Of a stretch of 43,355 nt of DNA, positions 15,430 through 23,940 are shown in pieces (within the stretch, counting starts at the first letter, position 1; every line of letters begins with the position of its first letter). The notes beneath the pieces were generated by a model that worked only from the letters and a program-made list of their open reading frames with translations, ran no database searches and had not been told where the DNA came from. The stretch comes from an uncultured Collinsella sp. (GTDB lineage Bacteria; Actinomycetota; Coriobacteriia; Coriobacteriales; Coriobacteriaceae). The position numbers and the translations under genes were made by a program. The DNA lies in contig CAJMHR010000019.1 of NCBI GenBank assembly GCA_905213265.1, forward strand, positions 1 to 43,355, read 5' to 3'.

Positions 15430-17337
15430 ATGGAACAGATTATTTTGAACATACTCGAGGCTCTGCGTCGCGGTGAGACCGTGGACGACAAGGTGCTCGT
15501 CAAATTGATACATGCCGAGGCGCGCCGTGAGGGTGCCGACAAGCGCGATTTGGCCAAGCGTCGCCTGCTGCCGTTTTACCAGCGGGTGAAGCGCGAGGAG
15601 CCGGCTCGTTGGACGGCATGGAATGTCGACGCCGAGCTAGAGCGTCAACTGCTGCAGGTGCTACGCATGAAGCCTCGTCGCACGGCTTCGGGCGTGGCGA
15701 CCATTACCGTCATCACCAAGCCCTGGCCGTGCTCGGGCGATTGCCTGTTTTGCCCCAACGACCTGCGCATGCCCAAAAGCTATTTACATGCCGAGCCCGC
15801 GTGCGCCCGTGCGGAGCAAAACTGCTTCGATCCGTATCTGCAGGTGAGTGCCCGTTTGACGGCGCTTTCGCAGATGGGACATGCGACCGATAAGATCGAG
15901 CTCATTGTGCTTGGCGGTACCTGGAGCGACTATCCGGAAGGCTATCAGACATGGTTTATGTCGGAGCTCTTCCGTGCGCTCAATGACGATGCCGTCGCCG
16001 GCGTGGCGGCAAACCCCATGTTGGCGCGTCCGGGCATCAGCCGTGCCGAGGCAGGGCGCCTGCTCGATGACGCTCCCGCCGATGCGCTGCCGCCGGTGGT
16101 GGCGGAACGTCGCGAGCGCTATCGGGCTGCCGGCATTGCGACAGACGAGGCCGAGCTCGCTGCCGGCGTTGTCGACGAACAGGAGCGTGTGGATGCTGCC
16201 GTGGGCGGCTATAACCGCGCGGTGCGTCGTCTGTACGGCCCCGGCACGCCGTGGGGCGAGGTCGCCGAGTGGCAGACGGCCACGATGGAGGAGCTTGAGC
16301 GCCAACAGTGCATCAACGAGACGGCGAAGCATCGCGTGGTGGGGCTCGTTATCGAGACGCGTCCCGATGCCGTGGCGCCACAGGCCCTCACGCTCATCCG
16401 CCGCCTGGGTTGCACCAAGATCCAGATGGGCATCCAGAGCCTCGACCAGCATTTGCTCGATATCAACGAGCGTCGCATTTCGGTGGCGCAGATCGAGCGG
16501 GCGTTTTCGCTTGCGCGCCTGTTTGGCTTTAAGATCCACGCGCATTTTATGCTCAACTTGCTGGGCGCCACGCCCGAAGGGGACAAGCGCGACTACGAGC
16601 GCTTTATGACCGAGGGGGCCTTTATGCCCGACGAGGTCAAGGTCTACCCGTGTGCGCTCATCGAGGGCTCGCGTCTGGTGGGCTGCTATGAGCGCGGCGA
16701 GTGGCGTCCCTATACCGAGGAAGAGCTGCTCGATGTGTTAGCCGACGACATCGTGGTGACGCCGGCGTTCTGCCGTATCAGTCGTATGATCCGCGATTTT
16801 AGCTCCGACGACATTATGGTGGGCAACAAGAAGCCCAACCTGCGTCAGCTCGTCGAGAATCGCTTGGCGGCTCGTGGAGAAGGCGCAGTGGTGCGCGAGA
16901 TTCGCTATCGCGAGATCAGTACCGCGGGTGCCGACTTGGATGAGCTTTCTCTTGATGAGGAAGTGGCGTACGAGACGCCGGTGACTTACGAGCGCTTTTT
17001 GCAGTGGGTGACGCCGCGGGGCAAGATCGCGGGCTTTTTGCGGTTGTCACTGCCCGACCATTCGTTTGTTGCCGCGCATGCGGACGAGTTGCCGACGACG
17101 CCGGACGAGGCGATGATTCGCGAGGTACACGTGTATGGCATGACGGCACGCGTGGGCGACCAGGGCCAGGCGGCGCAGCATCACGGGTTGGGGCGTTTGC
17201 TCGTAGAGCGTGCGTGCGAGATTGCCCGGGATGCGGGTTATGCGCGTATCAACGTGATTAGCGCGATTGGCACACGCGAGTACTATCGCCATCTTGGATT
17301 TTATGACCATGGCCTTTATCTGCAAAAGGAGCTCTAG
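15430..17337 (+). CDS. elp3: Elp3-type tRNA-wobble-uridine radical SAM/acetyltransferase
   Basis: A 635-residue homologue of Elongator subunit 3, which modifies tRNA U34 (cm5U-type) using SAM and acetyl-CoA. The radical SAM core has the FeS ligands in PCSGDCLFCPND (CxxxCxxC, with a shorter first spacing than eukaryotic Elp3). It is followed by FDPYLQVSARL, IVLGGTWSDYP, GLVIETRPD and KIQMGIQSLD. The C-terminal GNAT domain shows REVHVYGM, HHGLGRLLVERACEIA and SAIGTREYYRHLGFY. Compared with eukaryotic Elp3 there is an extra stretch of roughly 90 residues between TWSDYPEG and IETRPD. It starts at ATG 15430, directly at the inferred transcript start. A spermidine-synthase-like gene begins one base after its stop. 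Confidence 0.92.
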   Translation: MEQIILNILEALRRGETVDDKVLVKLIHAEARREGADKRDLAKRRLLPFYQRVKREEPARWTAWNVDAELERQLLQVLRMKPRRTASGVATITVITKPWPCSGDCLFCPNDLRMPKSYLHAEPACARAEQNCFDPYLQVSARLTALSQMGHATDKIELIVLGGTWSDYPEGYQTWFMSELFRALNDDAVAGVAANPMLARPGISRAEAGRLLDDAPADALPPVVAERRERYRAAGIATDEAELAAGVVDEQERVDAAVGGYNRAVRRLYGPGTPWGEVAEWQTATMEELERQQCINETAKHRVVGLVIETRPDAVAPQALTLIRRLGCTKIQMGIQSLDQHLLDINERRISVAQIERAFSLARLFGFKIHAHFMLNLLGATPEGDKRDYERFMTEGAFMPDEVKVYPCALIEGSRLVGCYERGEWRPYTEEELLDVLADDIVVTPAFCRISRMIRDFSSDDIMVGNKKPNLRQLVENRLAARGEGAVVREIRYREISTAGADLDELSLDEEVAYETPVTYERFLQWVTPRGKIAGFLRLSLPDHSFVAAHADELPTTPDEAMIREVHVYGMTARVGDQGQAAQHHGLGRLLVERACEIARDAGYARINVISAIGTREYYRHLGFYDHGLYLQKEL

Positions 17338-18216
17338 ATGAACAAGCCGAGTGTTTCTGCCGGCGTCGTTGCCGGCGTTGCTCTGGGAGCCGCGGCGCTT
17401 GGTGCGGCCGCTGTCGCTGTTCGTGCTGCCTGTCTGCAGGTTGCGCGAACCCGCAATGGGTTGGCGCGTGTGAAGCGCGTGCACGACGAGGGCGGCGACG
17501 AAGTCCGTGTATTGGTGCAAGGTGGCGTCTACCAAAGCGCGAGTTACGTTGGCGATCGTTGGGCGGAGCCCGTCTTTGCGTACTATCGCGCGTTTGACGA
17601 CGTGTTTGAGGCCGAGGATGCGATGCGCGACGCTTATGGTCACGGTATCAGCCGTATGCTTATGCTGGGCGGCGGCGGGTTTGCCTATCCTAAATTCGCC
17701 CTGATGTCGCACGAGGGCTTGCGCATGGACGTTATCGAGTATGACGGAGAGATTACGCGCCTGGCGCGCCGCTGGTTCTACCTAGACGAGCTGGAGCGCG
17801 CGGCGGGCGATCGCCTGCGGGTGATAACCGCTGAGGCTCGCTCGTATCTGGGTGTGACGAGCGTGGGCCATCGTCGCTATGACGCGGTCGTGAGCGATTG
17901 CTTTGGCGGTGCCGAGCCCGTACGCGAGCTGGCGACGGTTGAGGCGTTGCGTTTAGTGCGGGGCAGCCTAAATGTTGGTGGCGTCTACGTCGCCAATATT
18001 GTGAGCGCAAACGAGGGGAGCGACGTGACGTTCCTGCGCGACTGCGCTGCCACGGCACTCGAGGTATTCGCCCATGCCTGGGTGGTCCCGTGCGGCGATG
18101 CGGAGTTCGGCGGCGAGGAGAACTACCTGCTCATCGCCAGCGACGGCGACTACGCCTTTGCCGAAGCCGTGCCCTTCGACACCGACTTCCTCGGCACCGT
18201 CCTTCACGACAAATAA
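17338..18216 (+). CDS. Spermidine synthase-like (PABS-type) protein with N-terminal hydrophobic segment
   Basis: A 292-residue protein. Residues 5-32 are an alanine/valine-rich hydrophobic stretch that looks like a signal anchor. The rest resembles the SAM-binding core of spermidine synthases: MLMLGGGGFAYPKF, then DVIEYDGEITRLARRWF, AEARSYLG, and YDAVVSDCFGG where the canonical enzyme has a DxxD catalytic pair. The N-terminal tetramer domain of true spermidine synthase is missing. It is probably a methyltransferase-fold protein, and true aminopropyl transfer is uncertain. The ATG immediately follows the elp3 stop, with AAAAGGAG upstream, so it belongs to the elp3 transcript. Confidence 0.75.
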   Translation: MNKPSVSAGVVAGVALGAAALGAAAVAVRAACLQVARTRNGLARVKRVHDEGGDEVRVLVQGGVYQSASYVGDRWAEPVFAYYRAFDDVFEAEDAMRDAYGHGISRMLMLGGGGFAYPKFALMSHEGLRMDVIEYDGEITRLARRWFYLDELERAAGDRLRVITAEARSYLGVTSVGHRRYDAVVSDCFGGAEPVRELATVEALRLVRGSLNVGGVYVANIVSANEGSDVTFLRDCAATALEVFAHAWVVPCGDAEFGGEENYLLIASDGDYAFAEAVPFDTDFLGTVLHDK

Positions 18217-18242
18217 GTCTCCCCGTCCCAAAAAGACTGGTC

Positions 18243-20687
18243 TTAGGCGTGGTCGCGCCAGCCGAGAACGCGCTGCTTCATGCCTTCGATGTCGAGCACG
18301 CCTTCGGCAAAGCCTTTGCGCACGAGCTCTTCTGGAACGAATTCGTCGTACCGATCAAAGTAAGGCACCTCGCCGGGATAGACGAGGTCGATGGGGTCGA
18401 AGTCTTTCTCGGCTTCGGCGGCGAGCACTTCAAAGAACGTCTCCTCGTCGGCCTTCATCTTAAACTGCATAAAGTACGGGCGTGACGGGTCGAGTCCGCG
18501 AAGGCCCAACTCAGCGGCGCATTTGATTTTAAGCATGCGCTCGAGTGCTAGGAAGGCGTAGCTACCCAACCAGGGGAAGAGCACCCAGGTGTCGCCACCC
18601 AGGTTGATGAGCGGCTTGGTCCCCGCGCCCGAAATCTCGGCGGTATGACGAGCCTGTGCAAGGCGTGCCCGTGCGTTGCCCATGAGGTACGGATATGCCG
18701 CGTGCTCGTTGAGCGCCTTGCGCATGCGCTCGAGCACATGCGTGTTAATGTCGCCGGGGCAGTCGCCAAAGTAGGCCGGCACCCGGCCTTTGACCTGCGT
18801 GGCAAAGACGGTATGGCGCTTCCAGTCCACTTCTTCGACAATCCAGCAATGGCCTGCGATGGCGATGCGCTCACCGGGCGGTGGAGGATTGACGATCGTG
18901 CCCAACTCGGCCGACTCGCTGCGAACGGTAAACTCCTCGTTTTCCTGGAACACGGCGTAGAACTTAAAGTTGTTGATGATGCGCTCGCCCGCGAGACCCA
19001 CGATGAGCCCGCCACCTTCGGTGACCTGGATATGGTCGATCTTAATGAGGTGACGTAGCAGCACACGGTAATCGTCTGCCGAGACACGGTGGAAATAGCT
19101 GAGCGTGAGCACGCGCTGGGCAAGTTCGGCCGGCGTGAGCTCGCCGGTGCTGGCGAGGGTCGACATAGTCTGGTGATAGAGCAGGCTGTAGGGGAGTCGA
19201 TCGAGCTCGGGCGGCTCGACCCACTTTTCTTCGCGATAGAGTTGTACGAGCGCGATACCCTGCAGGAGTTTCCAAGGAATGGTCTCGGGCATCATCGTGC
19301 GCGGCTCGGGTTCTTCCTCGCGCATGACAAACCACATCTCGGGTGGAAGGTCGCGACGGCCTGTGCGCCCCATGCGCTGCAAAAAGGAGCTGACGGTAAA
19401 CGGCGCATCGATCTGAAACGCACGCTCCAGGCGGCCGATATCGATACCGAGCTCCAGCGTAGAGGTGGTGACGGTCGTCTGTGCCTGTTCTTCATCGCGC
19501 ATGAGCTCCTCGGCCGTCTCGCGCAGCGATGCCGAAAGGTTGCCGTGATGGATTAGAAAGCGGTCGGGCTCGTGTCGACTTTCGCAGTAGCTGCGCAGCA
19601 TGGAACACACGGCCTCTGCCTCCTCGCGCGAGTTGGCAAAGACCAGGCACTTGCGGCCGCGCGTATGCTCAAAGATATAGCCCATACCGGGGTCGGCGTT
19701 GTCGGGCGCCGTGTCGGTGGGGTTGAGAAGCGCCTGCTCGGCCGCTCGTGGGATGTCGACTTCGCCCTCGGGGGCCGAGGAAGTGCGACGGTCTTTGGGA
19801 GCGGCCTTGCCCCGCGCCTGCTCGCGACGTTGACGGCGTTCTTCCTGTGCAAGCTGTCCGCTGTGACGCATATCTTGGGCGCCGGCGGGCAGTGCCGCGG
19901 ATGCCGCCGCCTCGATGCGCTCGCACGCAAGCACTTCGGCCTCTTGAGGACCCGTGCTCTCGAATCCCCGCTGCTGTGCCTGGGGACCCGAGTTGTAGAA
20001 GTGCTCCATGGAGATGCGCCACACGCGGCGCGGTTCCTCAAAGCGGGGGATGATGCAATCGCGTCCTGTTCCCTGTGAGAGAAAGGCGCCCGTGCGCTCG
20101 GGGTCGCCGATGGTGGCAGAAAGGCCGATGCGGCGGGGCTGCACGCCTGCCATGCGCGAGAGGCGCTCGATAAGGCAGAGCGTCTGACCGCCGCGGTCGC
20201 CGCGCATGAGCGAATGAACCTCGTCGATAACCACATAGCGCAGGTCGCAAAACATACGAGGGATTGCCATGTGCTTATGGATCAGGAGCGCCTCGAGCGA
20301 CTCGGGCGTAATCTGCAAGATACCGCTCGGTTTTTTGATGAGCTTAGCCTTGTGCGACTGCGAGACATCGCCATGCCAGTGCCAGACAGGGATATCGGCC
20401 TCTTCGCATAGGTCGTTGAGGCGGACGAACTGATCATTGATGAGTGCCTTGAGGGGGCCGATATAGAGGGCGCCAACGCTTGCGGGCGGGTTCTCCCAAA
20501 ACTCGGTCAGGATGGGAAAGAAGGCTGCCTCGGTTTTGCCGGAAGCCGTGGATGCCGTCAGGAGCACATTGTCCTGCGTATTAAAGATGGCGTCTGCCGC
20601 TGCAACCTGGATAGAGCGCAGACTCTCCCAATCGTGGGAGTAGATGAAGTCTTGGATAAACGGGGCGTAGCGGTCAAAGGCGTTCAC
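18243..20687 (-). CDS. Lhr/BrxHI-like DEAD/DEAH helicase
   Basis: An 814-residue superfamily 2 helicase. Motifs in order: ASTASGKT (Walker A), VIDEVHSL (DEVH), LSATIGD (III), FANSREEAE, STLELGIDIG (V) and QRMGRTGRR (VI). Between the two helicase lobes (about residues 230-320) is a charged Ala/Arg/Gln-rich insertion. The C-terminal 330 residues hold the winged-helix and beta-barrel region typical of Lhr-like helicases. Similar helicases occur as BrxHI in type 2 BREX. GTG at 20687 is chosen because AAAGGAGG lies 4 bases upstream; ten more residues are open upstream. It follows the BrxD-like ATPase, separated by a terminator-like hairpin. Confidence 0.88.
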   Translation of the reverse strand: MNAFDRYAPFIQDFIYSHDWESLRSIQVAAADAIFNTQDNVLLTASTASGKTEAAFFPILTEFWENPPASVGALYIGPLKALINDQFVRLNDLCEEADIPVWHWHGDVSQSHKAKLIKKPSGILQITPESLEALLIHKHMAIPRMFCDLRYVVIDEVHSLMRGDRGGQTLCLIERLSRMAGVQPRRIGLSATIGDPERTGAFLSQGTGRDCIIPRFEEPRRVWRISMEHFYNSGPQAQQRGFESTGPQEAEVLACERIEAAASAALPAGAQDMRHSGQLAQEERRQRREQARGKAAPKDRRTSSAPEGEVDIPRAAEQALLNPTDTAPDNADPGMGYIFEHTRGRKCLVFANSREEAEAVCSMLRSYCESRHEPDRFLIHHGNLSASLRETAEELMRDEEQAQTTVTTSTLELGIDIGRLERAFQIDAPFTVSSFLQRMGRTGRRDLPPEMWFVMREEEPEPRTMMPETIPWKLLQGIALVQLYREEKWVEPPELDRLPYSLLYHQTMSTLASTGELTPAELAQRVLTLSYFHRVSADDYRVLLRHLIKIDHIQVTEGGGLIVGLAGERIINNFKFYAVFQENEEFTVRSESAELGTIVNPPPPGERIAIAGHCWIVEEVDWKRHTVFATQVKGRVPAYFGDCPGDINTHVLERMRKALNEHAAYPYLMGNARARLAQARHTAEISGAGTKPLINLGGDTWVLFPWLGSYAFLALERMLKIKCAAELGLRGLDPSRPYFMQFKMKADEETFFEVLAAEAEKDFDPIDLVYPGEVPYFDRYDEFVPEELVRKGFAEGVLDIEGMKQRVLGWRDHA

Positions 20688-20768
20688 GGGGCCTCCTTTC
20701 AAAAACGAATCTCTCAACGCGGTGGGCAGTGGCTTGCTGCATTACTGCCTCGACGTTTGCCCAGATAA

Positions 20769-20805
20769 AACCTGCCAAAATAAACCTGTCCCTTTTTGGC
20801 AGGTT
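20769..20805 (-). repeat. REP-like hairpin with GGGACAGG loop, copy B
   Basis: On the minus strand AACCTGCCAAAA (arm 20794-20805) and TTTTGGCAGGTT (arm 20769-20780) form a perfect 12-bp stem around AGGGACAGGTTTA. The arm overlaps the stop codon of the ATPase gene. TTTTATC follows the stem, so it could also act as a terminator between ATPase and helicase. The loop matches the hairpin at 6655-6687. Confidence 0.6.
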
Positions 20806-22099
20806 AGATGGTGAATTCGGCGAAGTTGCGGTCATCAGGTGATGCGGGCGATTCGCTGACCGGTGTGAGGCTATCGCCGCCGACGCTTTGTAGTAGCTCG
20901 GCAACGTTGGCATCGGGGTTCTGGCATAGGATGTCGAGCAGCTCGATAAAGTCGCGAATTACCTCGCGAGGCGTCAGGTGCGTATCGGCTCCCACGCGGC
21001 CAAACTCAATCTTGAGGAAGTCCACCAAGTCGTTCTCGGTAAGCGTGGGCGTCCAGCCAAAGTAGCCGGCGTGAATTTGCATGAGTTTTTCGATCAGCAC
21101 CAGTAGCTCCTCGTAGGTGAGCGGCTGCAAGCGGATGATGGGCGCGAGCATGTCCTTAAGGTCCTCGCGTGCAAAGCGACCCTGAGCGAGCCGGCTGCGC
21201 AGAGCCTCGTAGGAGAATACGCCGCGACGGCGGTCCTCGATGGAGGTCGGCGTGCCGCCCATGATCATGCCCAAGTACTGCGCCTTGCCCTGGAGCGTGT
21301 CGTTGTACATGGTGAGGATTTTCTCGTAGTTGTACTGGCGCGTGATGGCGTTGGGAATCTTGTACAGGTTTACGAGTTCGTCGATGAGCACCAGCATGCC
21401 CTTGTAGCCGCTGCAGACCAAAAAGCGTGCGATGAGTTTGACGTAGTCGTACCAGTCGTCATCGCTGATGATGGTCGAGGAGCCCAGCTCGGCGCGCGCC
21501 TCGCTCTTGGTTCGGTACTCGCCTCGGATCCACTTGGTTACGCGGTTCATGGTCTCCTCGTCGCCCTCGGAAACGGCCGCGCGATAGCGACGGAGCATGC
21601 GGGCAAAGTCGAAGCCGTGGACCATTTCCTCGAGCGGAGCGAGTTGGGCATTGATAGCCGACTCATCGGCGTCCGCGCACGAGGCGACCCAGCGATCGAG
21701 AATCAGGTTGAGCGCGCCGCCCTCGGGGCGCGTCTTGGTCGATATATTGCGGATGAGCTCACGGTAGGTGGCAAGGCCCTGTCCCTGGCCGCCCTGCAGG
21801 CGGCGTTCAGGGGATAGGTCGGCATCGGCGACGACGAATCCCTCACCCATGGCGTGCGTGCGGATGGTCTGGAGCAAAAAGCTCTTGCCGGCGCCGTAAC
21901 GACCGACCAGAAAGCGGAAGCTCGCGCCACCGTCGGAGATGAGACTCAGATCGGTGAGCAGGGCGCGAATCTCGACCTCGCGCCCTACGGTGATGTAAGG
22001 AAGGCCGATGCGCGGGACCACGCCGCCCTTGAGCGAGTTTAGGATAACGGCAGCGACGCGTTTGGGTACGCGGGGCGCTGCGGATGTGGTATCACTCAT
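20804..22099 (-). CDS. BrxD-like ATP-binding protein (DUF2791)
   Basis: A 431-residue P-loop ATPase. Visible motifs are YITVGREVEIRALLTDL, Walker A GRYGAGKSFLL (near residue 68), the family motif QGQGLATYRELIRNI, and Walker B MLVLIDELVNL, followed by the sensor-like LGMIMGGTPTSIEDRRRG. This matches the DUF2791/BrxD group found in type 2 BREX and in Ter-linked operons. ATP hydrolysis probably drives loading or remodelling of a partner on DNA; that is inference. The start ATG lies within the last codons of the TerB gene (8-base overlap), so translation is coupled. Confidence 0.88.
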   Translation of the reverse strand: MSDTTSAAPRVPKRVAAVILNSLKGGVVPRIGLPYITVGREVEIRALLTDLSLISDGGASFRFLVGRYGAGKSFLLQTIRTHAMGEGFVVADADLSPERRLQGGQGQGLATYRELIRNISTKTRPEGGALNLILDRWVASCADADESAINAQLAPLEEMVHGFDFARMLRRYRAAVSEGDEETMNRVTKWIRGEYRTKSEARAELGSSTIISDDDWYDYVKLIARFLVCSGYKGMLVLIDELVNLYKIPNAITRQYNYEKILTMYNDTLQGKAQYLGMIMGGTPTSIEDRRRGVFSYEALRSRLAQGRFAREDLKDMLAPIIRLQPLTYEELLVLIEKLMQIHAGYFGWTPTLTENDLVDFLKIEFGRVGADTHLTPREVIRDFIELLDILCQNPDANVAELLQSVGGDSLTPVSESPASPDDRNFAEFTI

Positions 22100-23852
22100 G
22101 GTCTAGGTATCCTCTCACGTCTGCTTCGTAATCCTCGATAATTTGCGGTCCTGCCGCGCCGAATTCGATAACGGTGTCTCCCACCAGGTCAAAGAGTGAC
22201 TCGTTGATGCTGTCGACGAGCATGTCCTCGCTCTGCCCCGATTGCACTACCGCCGATTCCGCCTGTACTGCGTTATGCTCGAGCAGCGCGCGGAGATAGG
22301 CGTCTGCGGCAGGCGTGAGTTCGTTCGTGGCGTCAGCGGGCGCAACGGCTGCGAACGCGGGCGTCGGCGCGAGAAGCGGTGCCACGACACCAAACTGTTC
22401 GGTGGATATGGTTGGCTCGTCGGCCTCGTCCTGCCGAATGGGTGCCGCGATCGCCTCGACAATCGCGTCGGCTACGGGCTCGGCTTCCGGTTGCCCTGAG
22501 TCCGCTGCCTCGGCATCCACAGGTGCGCCGTCCTCGCGCTCTTCATCGATCAAAAGCGCTTCACGCGTTTGCGCGGCGGCGCTCCGAATGTGCCCCAGCT
22601 GACTCAGATCGATATCGATCTTGACGGGCTGGTGTGCGGTATCCCATGAAAGCCATGCCACAATCTCGTCATCGATAATCTTGGCCAGATATTTGGGGAC
22701 CTTTTCTTCCTTAAGGGGATGGGCGGGGTCCAGCGCCAGGCGCAGGCGTTGGTCGCAGGCGCGCATCATTTCACCGAGCTTGCTGCTCTTTTGCCTACTA
22801 CCGTGGATACGCATACATTCCCAAAAGCCGTTTTGGCAACGGTAGATATGGATGGGATCCAGGCAGTATTCGCAGTCCTCGTGGCGCTCGGGCGCAAAGA
22901 ATACGGCCGAGGCAAACATGGTGTAGGGCATGGCCGTCTCCTCCCCAAATAAGCTCGCCACGATGCCGGTCTTTCGGTGCGTGTCATAGTAGCGCGCCAT
23001 ACGGACATACACGGCGCACGCCACGTGGCGCAGATCGCGGTGGTGGCTGCGGTCGAGCCGCGAGTTACTTAGGTTGTACGTGGAGAGGGCGTTGATGGCG
23101 GCCATGAGTCGCTCCTCGCGCACCTCATCGGGCGGAAGGGGGAGCGTGGGCTCGGAGGTTTTGCGACGCTTAGGGGTCTGGCCGGACGGTGCCGGCGCTG
23201 GCACAAGGTCTCGTGCCGCGTGCCGCAGCTCGATAAGGGCATTATCGAACATGACGGTTTTAGAGTCACGAAGCAGCTTGGGGTCGAGCGCGTGGAACAC
23301 GGCGTAATCCTGCAGCCACACGCGCGCAAACCGGTCGATGCCGGGCTCAAAGGCGCGGTAGGCATCCCAAAAGGCCTTGATCTTGTTAAAACCCTCGAGC
23401 GGATTATCTACGCCAATGCCGCAAATCAGCTCATAGAGATACAGAAAGGCAAAGGATGTAGACGTTTCCTCGACGGTTCCGCGGCGCACTTGGGCACGCC
23501 AGGTAAAGTAGCCGCGCAACTGTCGATCGCTCATGGCATTGTAGGTGGGAAAGTACGACTTAAAGGTGCCGTTGTAGGGGCAGTCGTCCTCAAAGTCGGC
23601 CATCAGCAGGCCTTGGCGGTAAAAAAGCTCGGCTTCCGAAAGCCAGCGACCCGCGCCGCCTTTGGGGTCATCCTGCCAGCGCGATATCTCGCGCATCTTG
23701 CGGTACTGGTCGGGAAGGAAATTCTGCATCTGTCGGCCGGTTTTGAGAATCGGCTCGTCTGCGTAGATTTCGTTTGAGAAGCGGGCGGACTGATGGGTCC
23801 GGGCCTCGGCCATAATGCGCTCGATGAGCATCTTGATGTCCTGGTCGGCCAC
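22092..23852 (-). CDS. TerB_N/TerB_C-domain protein
   Basis: A 586-residue soluble protein. The TerB_N signature spans about residues 65-165 (LFYRQGLLMADFEDDCPYNG, MSDRQLRGYFTWRAQVRRG, LYLYELICGIG). The middle region, about 240-400, resembles TerB_C, with CEYCLDPIHIYRCQNGFWE and YLAKIIDDEIVAWLSW. The last 180 residues are low-complexity Ala/Glu/Pro, ending with a short helical segment. TerB domains bind metal and are linked to stress and DNA-processing systems. Start GTG 23852 has GGAGAGGAG upstream and a good extended -10. It is the first gene of the three-gene unit with the BrxD-like ATPase and the helicase. Confidence 0.85.
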   Translation of the reverse strand: MADQDIKMLIERIMAEARTHQSARFSNEIYADEPILKTGRQMQNFLPDQYRKMREISRWQDDPKGGAGRWLSEAELFYRQGLLMADFEDDCPYNGTFKSYFPTYNAMSDRQLRGYFTWRAQVRRGTVEETSTSFAFLYLYELICGIGVDNPLEGFNKIKAFWDAYRAFEPGIDRFARVWLQDYAVFHALDPKLLRDSKTVMFDNALIELRHAARDLVPAPAPSGQTPKRRKTSEPTLPLPPDEVREERLMAAINALSTYNLSNSRLDRSHHRDLRHVACAVYVRMARYYDTHRKTGIVASLFGEETAMPYTMFASAVFFAPERHEDCEYCLDPIHIYRCQNGFWECMRIHGSRQKSSKLGEMMRACDQRLRLALDPAHPLKEEKVPKYLAKIIDDEIVAWLSWDTAHQPVKIDIDLSQLGHIRSAAAQTREALLIDEEREDGAPVDAEAADSGQPEAEPVADAIVEAIAAPIRQDEADEPTISTEQFGVVAPLLAPTPAFAAVAPADATNELTPAADAYLRALLEHNAVQAESAVVQSGQSEDMLVDSINESLFDLVGDTVIEFGAAGPQIIEDYEADVRGYLDHE

Positions 23853-23889
23853 CGCTTCTCCTCTCCTAACGCAGCTTCGGTGACCTCAT

Positions 23890-23898
23890 ATCATAGCA
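23890..23898 (-). promoter_or_regulatory. Extended -10 promoter of the TerB operon
   Basis: TGCTATGAT on the minus strand; transcription would begin near 23883, 31 bases before the GTG start. No clear -35. The same extended -10 form precedes the genes at 24657 (minus), 35261 and 41561. Confidence 0.55.
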
Positions 23899-23940
23899 CA
23901 GCATCAAACAGGTGTTCGGGATGCCGCTGCGTTGATAGAT

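Noticed and set aside
18243..23852. A complete BREX type 2 locus
   Set aside because: Only the BrxD-like and BrxHI-like genes are present; PglW, PglX, PglY and PglZ are absent and the flanking genes are unrelated.
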